A stretch of DNA of 9,979 bases from Bacteriovoracaceae bacterium UBA2394 (GTDB taxonomy: Bacteria > Bdellovibrionota > UBA2394), in NCBI GenBank assembly GCA_002343335.1, contig DDSI01000028.1, positions 1 through 9,979 on the forward strand, written 5' to 3'. Below the pieces are notes generated by a model. It searched no databases. It saw only the letters and a program-made list of their open reading frames with translations, and was not told the origin of the DNA. Positions 5,752 through 9,979 of this stretch are shown in pieces; the stretch's first letter is position 1; the number at the start of each line of letters is the position of its first letter. The translations under genes and the position numbers were made by a program.

Positions 5752-8023
5752 ATTTTTCCTCCATTTCGACCGTTTGAATGTAAGACTTTGCCGATCGAGC
5801 CCATAAGTTGTTTGGGTCCTTCGCCTCGATCGATTGAAATGCTTTCAACGCGGCGGCCCGATCATCGAGCGCCAGGAAGCATTCGCCCTGTCGAAATCGC
5901 GCATGAGTGAGAAAGGGCTCTTCCGTAACATCTCGAACAACCACACGATAAGATTCGAGGGCGCGCACATAATCCCTCATTCCGAAGTATAAATCGGCAA
6001 TTCGAAACTTAGCGACTTTCACCAGATGCCGATCTCGCGGTGTTACCCACGCTTGAGTGAGCGCGGAGGATTCAAATTCGGCCACGGCCTTGACGTAAGA
6101 CTCATAGGAATCAATCGCTTTCAACGGCAGCTTTTGGCGCTCGTAATGATCTGAGATTTTCAAGTAGAGATGACGAATTTCGTAGCGCGCTGTGGGCTTG
6201 TTCTGAGCAGCCACCAACGCACGTTCATAGTGATTAATCGCTTGCTCAGAGTTATTAAGCGAAGAATAAAGTTCGCCCCAATACATTTCGTATAAATGAC
6301 CGTAAGGCGAAGTTGGATAGGCAAAATTAAATCGGCGCAGTCGTTCACTCGCTCGACGCAAATCTTTCTCCACAATCAAGAGGTCGATCAATTTTAGAAG
6401 AGCTTCTTGCCGGCCTTCGCTGGTCTTTTCCAAATAAACGACGCGATTCAAGATTTGAGTCGCCTTTTCGTAGAGAGACATTTTCTTAGCTGCATCCGCG
6501 AGAGCGATCAAAACTTTCGTATTGCCAAAATTTTTGGCCTCGCCCTTTCGATCGATCACCAAGTAAGTGGCTAAGGCAGCCAGGTAGTCTTCTCGACGAT
6601 AGTAGTCGTAAATTTCCAGCTCCACGGTTTTGATATATTGGTCGTCGATATATTTTTGATTGGGTGTATTGCGATAAAGCTCTCGATACTTCGCCAGCGT
6701 CTGTTGAGCCTTCGGAAAAATTTGATAGTACAGATAATGATTTGCCAGGCGCGCCAAAGCTAAAGAAGACACTGGCTCATTTTCTGCCTTGCGTGCATTT
6801 TCAAAGGCATTTTGCAACAGAGTTTCGTTATCGCGAGGACCTCGCATGTCATTGCTAAGAAAATACAAACTGGACAAATGAATATTGGCTACAGCGACGG
6901 CGAGTGGGTTCGAATGAAAGCGCTTAATGATGTCTTGATACATTGCAATCGCAGCGCGGGTTTTACGTCGATGGTAGTAACAATCCGCAAATCGAATCAG
7001 AACGAAGGGCGCGATATCATGCTTCGGAAAAAGATTGGCAAGATCTTGATAGATACTGGAAGCCTCACCATAGCGAGAGTTCAAAAATAATGTTTCAGCA
7101 TAGTACACTCGATCCACATACTTATCGATCTGTTGAGGATCTTTCTTCATGCGAAGTGTTGCGATTCGATCGGAGTGAAACTTTTCCAAATCCTGATAGA
7201 CTTCCAGAGCTTTTGAATACTCGCCCTTACGAAATAAAATGAATGCTTTCCGAAATGCCGAATCTGCGGCAGCTTCACTCTTCGGAAATTTCTCAATGAC
7301 GTAAGAATATTCGTTGTTCGCTCGTATATCGTCGTTCGAAAAGAACGCAGATTCGCCGACGAGCAAATGATACTGGGCGACATATTCGCTCGAAGGATAC
7401 TCCTTCAAAGCTCGGGCCATCGTAACGTCGACTTCCGCGTAGAGCCCCATCTTCAACTGCAGCAGGCCGATTTGATAAAGCGCTCTCGGCAATTGCGAGT
7501 TTAAAGGATATCGACGAATGGCATCCTGATATTCTTCTAAGGGAAGATTATATTTTTTCTCCTCGCGTTCGGCGTGAACCTTAAAAAGATAATCGGCTTT
7601 TGCAAAGGTAACCCATTCCGCAATGCTATCGCCCTGAACCTTCTTCGAAAATTTATCCAGCGCGATGAATCCTTTATCGTACTCATTAGTTTCGGCCGCT
7701 TTGTCGTCTATCGCCTTGAATGACTTGAAAAGATCCGGGTTTAAATTTTCCTTCGGAATAGCGCTTTGCGCCATAAACACCGGCTCCAGCGTGATCTGGG
7801 GCATTTCGATGAATGCTGAGATATTGACATCTTTGATGCGCTGCCGAAACTCCAACCGAGAACTGGGCTTATCATCTAAGAGATCAATGCCAGTGGCCGC
7901 ATGAACAAACCAAGCCTGCGAAGAGAGAATTTCTAAGGCCACGAGCCAGAGAAGCAGCGCCAGAAACATCACTGCTCGGCTCCACGATTTTGATGCGCGA
8001 ATTTCTTTCTGAACCACAGACAT
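5729..8023 (-). CDS. Large exported tetratricopeptide-repeat protein
   Basis: About 764 residues with no recognised enzymatic domain. The N-terminus looks like a secretion signal: a basic n-region (MSVVQKEIRASKSWSR), a hydrophobic core (about 19-33) and a possible cleavage site after VHA (about residue 42); no lipobox Cys is present. The rest is almost all helical hairpins of TPR type, for example ALYQIGLLQLKMGLYAEV, AFRKAFILFRKGEYSKALEVY, YYAETLFLNSRYGEASSIY, FADCYYHRRKTRAAIAMY, MYWGELYSSLNNSEQAINHY and RFRQGECFLALDDRAAALKAF. Such proteins act as periplasmic or membrane-anchored scaffolds. The start is uncertain: the ATG at 8023 gives the best signal peptide but lacks a Shine-Dalgarno; the ATG at 7969 has GGAG upstream and would begin directly at the hydrophobic core. 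The 3' end overlaps the kinase gene by 23 bp, linking it to the two-component pair and possibly to flagellar assembly. Function otherwise unknown. Confidence 0.85.
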   Translation of the reverse strand: MSVVQKEIRASKSWSRAVMFLALLLWLVALEILSSQAWFVHAATGIDLLDDKPSSRLEFRQRIKDVNISAFIEMPQITLEPVFMAQSAIPKENLNPDLFKSFKAIDDKAAETNEYDKGFIALDKFSKKVQGDSIAEWVTFAKADYLFKVHAEREEKKYNLPLEEYQDAIRRYPLNSQLPRALYQIGLLQLKMGLYAEVDVTMARALKEYPSSEYVAQYHLLVGESAFFSNDDIRANNEYSYVIEKFPKSEAAADSAFRKAFILFRKGEYSKALEVYQDLEKFHSDRIATLRMKKDPQQIDKYVDRVYYAETLFLNSRYGEASSIYQDLANLFPKHDIAPFVLIRFADCYYHRRKTRAAIAMYQDIIKRFHSNPLAVAVANIHLSSLYFLSNDMRGPRDNETLLQNAFENARKAENEPVSSLALARLANHYLYYQIFPKAQQTLAKYRELYRNTPNQKYIDDQYIKTVELEIYDYYRREDYLAALATYLVIDRKGEAKNFGNTKVLIALADAAKKMSLYEKATQILNRVVYLEKTSEGRQEALLKLIDLLIVEKDLRRASERLRRFNFAYPTSPYGHLYEMYWGELYSSLNNSEQAINHYERALVAAQNKPTARYEIRHLYLKISDHYERQKLPLKAIDSYESYVKAVAEFESSALTQAWVTPRDRHLVKVAKFRIADLYFGMRDYVRALESYRVVVRDVTEEPFLTHARFRQGECFLALDDRAAALKAFQSIEAKDPNNLWARSAKSYIQTVEMEEKYGIRILN
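5756..5762 (-). promoter_or_regulatory. Ribosome binding site of the histidine kinase
   Basis: GGAGGAA on the minus strand, directly before the ATG at 5751 and located inside the 3' end of the TPR gene. It is strong enough to allow independent initiation of the kinase besides coupling to the TPR gene. Confidence 0.75.
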
Positions 8024-8181
8024 CCGAGGTGTGCAATAAGCAAGGAAAATGCCAAGACTGCAAAAATGGACTCGGCAAAAAAAGACAGCGTTGTCAGTGC
8101 TTTGAAGGTGCCGCCCCACTCCGGCACCGGCAAAGTGTCAGACAAAGCTTTGACGAGAAAGCGCCAAATGGAACTGAGCAA
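7969..8181 (-). CDS. Possible small hydrophobic protein (70 codons), overlapping the TPR gene start
   Basis: An open frame of 70 codons with a TTG as the furthest possible start and no visible Shine-Dalgarno. The product would have one strongly hydrophobic segment (about residues 31-56: LSFFAESIFAVLAFSLLIAH and onward) followed by a basic RKK stretch, as in a small inner-membrane protein. Its stop overlaps an ATG of the TPR frame (TGATG at 7967-7971), the typical layout of coupled genes, and the run downstream also uses overlaps. Against it: the poor start signals, and a sigma-54-like promoter match inside the frame. It may be real, or a chance frame across the TPR promoter region. Not recognised as any family. 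Confidence 0.3.
   Translation of the reverse strand: MLSSIWRFLVKALSDTLPVPEWGGTFKALTTLSFFAESIFAVLAFSLLIAHLGCLWFRKKFAHQNRGAEQ
8039..8054 (-). promoter_or_regulatory. Possible sigma-54 (-24/-12) promoter for the TPR-kinase-regulator operon
   Basis: On the minus strand the sequence is TGGCATTTTCCTTGCT. The -24 box TGGCA and the -12 box TTGCT match the sigma-54 consensus with exact spacing; the following C and G of the -24 element are T. Transcription would start near 8028, leaving 5 bases before the ATG at 8023 or about 60 bases before the ATG at 7969. A promoter here would place the activator under sigma-54, perhaps its own, control. Seen as a match; use is inferred. Confidence 0.42.
8107..8128. 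repeat. Inverted repeat GGTGCCG-N8-CGGCACC
   Basis: A perfect 7+7 dyad in the divergent region between the TPR gene and the acetyltransferase gene. It is centred about 90 bp upstream of the start predicted for the sigma-54-like promoter at 8039-8054, a plausible activator-site position, but it does not resemble the dyad upstream of flgB. It also falls in the frame of the possible 70-codon ORF. Confidence 0.3.
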
Positions 8182-8219
8182 TGTGGAGAAACCGACAAGT
8201 TTTCGCTATGAATTTATGA

Positions 8220-8840
8220 ATGATGAAACGTCCGCTACGACACTCTTTCGAGGTACGCACGAAACGGTTGGTGCTTCGCCCACTTCGTCTTTCTGATTTC
8301 TCGGTGTGGCGCGATAGCCATGGAAAAACTTTTACGGAGCAAAATGAATGGGATCGGTCACGAAAATCTGCAGGACCCCTCACTCGGTCTCAGCTCAAAA
8401 AATTGGTGACGCATCTTACAGATCAATGGAAGCGAGATGAGTTTTATGGTTTTGCAGTTTTTAAAAAGAAGACGGGTGAAATTGTAGGCTACGTGTCGTT
8501 GATGGATCTGCAACGCAAAATTTTTCAAAATGCCTACTTGGGCTACCTCATTTTAAATACACATTGGGGAAAGGGTTATTGTCCCGAGGCGGTGCAAGCC
8601 GCACTCGAGATTGGCTTCCGAAAATTTAATCTCCATCGCATTGAAGCTGGCATTGATCCGCGAAACTCGCGCTCGATCGCCGTCGCGAAAAGACTCGGCA
8701 TGCGCCGCGAAGGCAAAAGCCTCCGCCGTCTATTTTTAAGCGGTCAATGGAACGATATGTATAGCTACGTCGTCACCTGCGAAGATTTAAAAATAAAATG
8801 GAAGCCCACCCCTTGGAATAAAGTTCCGAAGATTGGGTGA
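8220..8840 (+). CDS. GNAT-family N-acetyltransferase (RimJ/RimL type)
   Basis: A 206-aa acetyltransferase of the family that transfers acetyl from acetyl-CoA to N-terminal amino groups of proteins or to small amines. Typical signs: TKRLVLRPLRLSDF at 14-27; the strand pair FAVFKKKTGEIVGYVSL (78-94); LGYLILNTHWGKGYCPEAV (107-125), in which WGKGYCPEA is the acetyl-CoA-binding loop and helix; the RIEAGIDPRNSRSIAVAKRLGMRREG block (140-165); and a final WNDMYSYVV strand. The domain appears complete; the C-terminus has a short basic tail. It is the only plus-strand gene here, convergent with nusB and divergent from the TPR gene. Two ATGs stand in tandem at 8220 and 8223, with no clear Shine-Dalgarno. 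Its substrate cannot be told from sequence. Parts of the gene look more A+T-rich than its neighbours, which may hint at separate acquisition. Confidence 0.88.
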   Translation: MMKRPLRHSFEVRTKRLVLRPLRLSDFSVWRDSHGKTFTEQNEWDRSRKSAGPLTRSQLKKLVTHLTDQWKRDEFYGFAVFKKKTGEIVGYVSLMDLQRKIFQNAYLGYLILNTHWGKGYCPEAVQAALEIGFRKFNLHRIEAGIDPRNSRSIAVAKRLGMRREGKSLRRLFLSGQWNDMYSYVVTCEDLKIKWKPTPWNKVPKIG

Positions 8841-8861
8841 GGCCTTCGGTGTCAGTCCATG

Positions 8862-8911
8862 TGGAGGTGTATAGAAAACGCAGCATCTGATGCATTTGCT
8901 ATACACCTCCA
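8862..8911. repeat. 13-bp perfect inverted repeat after the acetyltransferase gene
   Basis: Arms TGGAGGTGTATAG (8862-8874) and CTATACACCTCCA (8899-8911) match perfectly around a 24-base spacer. The spacer can itself fold (GCAT-CTG-ATGC plus AAA/TTT), making a long hairpin with a bulge. It begins 21 bases after the acetyltransferase stop. No T-run follows on either strand, so it is not a textbook intrinsic terminator, but its position suggests transcript ending or 3'-end protection. It could equally be one copy of a dispersed palindromic repeat. Confidence 0.8.
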
Positions 8912-8946
8912 AACGCATCGACTCTAAGCAATACGAATTAACTTTG

Positions 8947-8974
8947 GTTCAACTGTGCCCGGGCACAGTTGAAC
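8947..8974. terminator. 28-bp perfect palindrome just after nusB (probable terminator-type hairpin or dispersed repeat)
   Basis: The half-site GTTCAACTGTGCCC is followed at once by its exact reverse complement, giving a 28-base palindrome with no spacer. It lies 6 bases beyond the nusB stop. As RNA it would form a very stable hairpin on either strand. On the minus strand it is followed by CAAAGTTAATTCG, with no U-tract, so termination would be non-canonical. The palindrome is certain; terminator function is inferred from position. Confidence 0.55.
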
Positions 8975-8980
8975 GAATGA

Positions 8981-9403
8981 TTACTTCTTCTTCCGAATCT
9001 TAGTCGCGATAGGATCGAGGATTCCGTTCACAAACGATGCCGAATCCTGCGATCCATAAGATTTGGCAAGCTCTACGGCTTCATCAATCACGACTTGGTA
9101 GTCTGTCTCCGGGCAGTAGAGCAACTCCCATACGCCAATGCGAAGTACGGCCAAATCGGTCTTTGCAATTCGATAGAGCTTCCAATTCTCCGCATGCTCT
9201 TCGATCAGCTTGTCGATTTCTTGTTGATACTGCTCCACGCCAAGCACGATCTCTCGAAAAAAGGCGACAAACTCTTCCGGCGGATTGAAATGTCGAATGA
9301 ATTTCTCAGGAGTCTCCGTTCGCGAGTCGACCTTCAGTTCCTTTTGATAAAGATAGCTCATGGCCGCTTCCCGAGATTGATGTCGTGATCCACCCGATGC
9401 CAT
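8981..9403 (-). CDS. nusB: Transcription antitermination factor NusB
   Basis: NusB (140 aa) is the all-helical RNA-binding protein that, with NusE/S10, binds boxA RNA and supports antitermination of rRNA transcription. Conserved parts: SRHQSREAAMSYLYQKE near the N-terminus (residues 6-22, the usual R-x-ARE-x-A-x-x-x-LYQ helix); NWKLYRIAKTDLAVLRIGVWELLY (73-96); and VVIDEAVELAKSYGSQDSASFVNGILD (104-130). Length is normal. The ATG at 9403 follows the nrdR stop by 2 bp; a TTG at 9409 would add two residues and overlap nrdR, and is less likely. No strong Shine-Dalgarno is present, so translation is probably coupled to nrdR. In many bacteria riboflavin genes sit between nrdR and nusB; here they are absent. 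Confidence 0.96.
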   Translation of the reverse strand: MASGGSRHQSREAAMSYLYQKELKVDSRTETPEKFIRHFNPPEEFVAFFREIVLGVEQYQQEIDKLIEEHAENWKLYRIAKTDLAVLRIGVWELLYCPETDYQVVIDEAVELAKSYGSQDSASFVNGILDPIATKIRKKK

Positions 9404-9405
9404 AC

Positions 9406-9864
9406 TCAAGCTTTCTTGGTGAGCAGAGAGCTCAGCTCCGACATGAAGTCATTGATATCTCGAAATTGACGATACACGCTTGCGAATCGCACATAGGCCA
9501 CTTCATCCAAACTCTTTAGGCCCTTCATGATTTCTTCGCCGATGATGGAGCTCGGAATTTCCTTTTCACCTCGCTCGGTGACGGCCTTCACCACTTTGGT
9601 CACCAACTCTTCACAGGCATGAATACTCACCGGTCTTTTTTCCACAGCTCGGAGCACTCCGGCCATGATCTTATCGGAATCAAATTCTTCTCTGCGCCCA
9701 TCTTTTTTGATCACCCATGGAAAAATCGAATCGGCCCGCTCGTAAGTCGTGAATCTTTGCTTGCACTTGGGGCATTCCCGGCGACGCCGAATCTCGGAGC
9801 CTTCTCGCGCATCCCGAGAGTCCACGACCGAGGTGTCGATATGTTTACAAAACGGGCAGTACAT
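9406..9864 (-). CDS. nrdR: Transcriptional repressor NrdR
   Basis: NrdR (152 aa) is the zinc-ribbon/ATP-cone repressor that senses dATP/ATP and shuts down ribonucleotide reductase genes. The zinc ribbon is clear: CPFC (C3, C6) and CPKC (C31, C34), with the conserved VVDSRDAREGSEIRRRREC region between them, then RFTTYER. The ATP-cone domain covers about residues 49-139 (VIKKDGRREEFDSDKI, EVAYVRFASVYRQFRDINDF). Length and ends are typical; starting at MYCPFC is standard for the family even though no good Shine-Dalgarno is visible upstream. It follows glyA by 35 bp and abuts nusB. A 5-bp inverted repeat (CGATG-N7-CATCG, 9869-9885) lies right before the start. No ribonucleotide reductase gene is in the window, so its targets are elsewhere. 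Confidence 0.97.
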   Translation of the reverse strand: MYCPFCKHIDTSVVDSRDAREGSEIRRRRECPKCKQRFTTYERADSIFPWVIKKDGRREEFDSDKIMAGVLRAVEKRPVSIHACEELVTKVVKAVTERGEKEIPSSIIGEEIMKGLKSLDEVAYVRFASVYRQFRDINDFMSELSSLLTKKA

Positions 9865-9899
9865 GTGCCGATGGGTTTAGCATCGAAAACTGCAGGTAA

Positions 9900-9979
9900 C
9901 TAGGCCTTAAATAGTGGATATTTTGCGCAAAACTCGCGGATTTCGCCTCGGGTTTTCTTCTGCAGAGACTCATCTTTTG
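9900..9979 (-). CDS. glyA: Serine hydroxymethyltransferase, C-terminal end only
   Basis: A minus-strand frame enters from the right edge and stops at a TAG (9900-9902), giving 25 residues that end in GEIREFCAKYPLFKA. This matches the C-terminus of GlyA, where a helix with an x-V/I-R-x-x-C-x-x-F/Y-P-L-Y pattern closes the protein. GlyA, a PLP enzyme, interconverts serine and glycine and supplies one-carbon units. The identification rests on a short stretch but is supported by the common glyA-nrdR gene order. The catalytic domain is outside the window. Confidence 0.75.
   Translation of the reverse strand, partial: KDESLQKKTRGEIREFCAKYPLFKA

Noticed and set aside
7619..7634. Sigma-54-like spacing match inside the TPR gene (minus strand)
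   Set aside because: The -24 box is poor (GGGCGAT) and no gene start follows nearby.
8024..8119. Upstream extension of the TPR gene to a GTG at 8119, adding 32 residues
   Set aside because: The added residues do not look like part of a signal peptide, there is no Shine-Dalgarno, and a clear basic n-region plus hydrophobic core starts at the ATG at 8023.
8184..8212. Sigma-70 type promoter for the acetyltransferase (TATGAA as -10 box)
   Set aside because: The -10 lies too close to the start codon and the -35 region is poor, so it cannot be supported by sequence alone.
9404..9409. TTG start of nusB at 9409
   Set aside because: It adds only two residues and has no better ribosome binding site than the ATG at 9403.
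9865..9899. Riboswitch or NrdR-box in the glyA-nrdR gap
   Set aside because: Only 35 bp long, with a single weak 5-bp inverted repeat and no NrdR-box-like pair of sites.

Overview
This window looks like core chromosome of a flagellated Gram-negative bacterium with about 50% G+C. The gene set includes MS-ring/rod flagellar genes, an NtrC-type sigma-54 activator with its own cytoplasmic kinase, a large exported TPR protein, and the glyA-nrdR-nusB housekeeping group. Together these fit a Bdellovibrionota-like or other delta-proteobacterium-like lineage. This is inferred from gene content and order and is not proven by any single gene. No mobile element, CRISPR array, tRNA or rRNA is visible.

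Layout, in the direction of transcription (minus strand, right to left): the last 25 codons of glyA (edge of window), nrdR and nusB form one compact group. After nusB comes a convergent gap of about 140 bp that holds two long inverted repeats. A plus-strand GNAT acetyltransferase of the RimJ/RimL type follows. Beyond it is a divergent region of about 200 bp that may encode a 70-codon hydrophobic ORF and carries a sigma-54-like promoter match. Next is a tightly overlapped minus-strand run: an exported TPR protein, a soluble NtrB-like histidine kinase, and an NtrC-family response regulator. The last block, flgB-flgC-fliE-fliF-fliG, is packed end to end, and fliG runs off the left edge.

How the parts fit: the flg/fli block encodes the proximal rod (FlgB, FlgC), the rod/MS-ring adaptor (FliE), the MS ring (FliF) and the switch protein that docks on it (FliG). 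The response regulator has an intact GAFTGA motif, so it should activate sigma-54 RNA polymerase. An almost perfect -24/-12 promoter (TGGCGCG-N4-TTGCA) lies inside the 3' end of the regulator gene and points at flgB. A second, weaker -24/-12 match lies just in front of the TPR-kinase-regulator run. The simplest reading is a self-contained circuit in which a FlgS/FlgR-like pair controls assembly of the export gate base, possibly with an exported TPR protein as an additional input or structural partner. The promoter sequences and gene order are seen directly; the circuit is inference.
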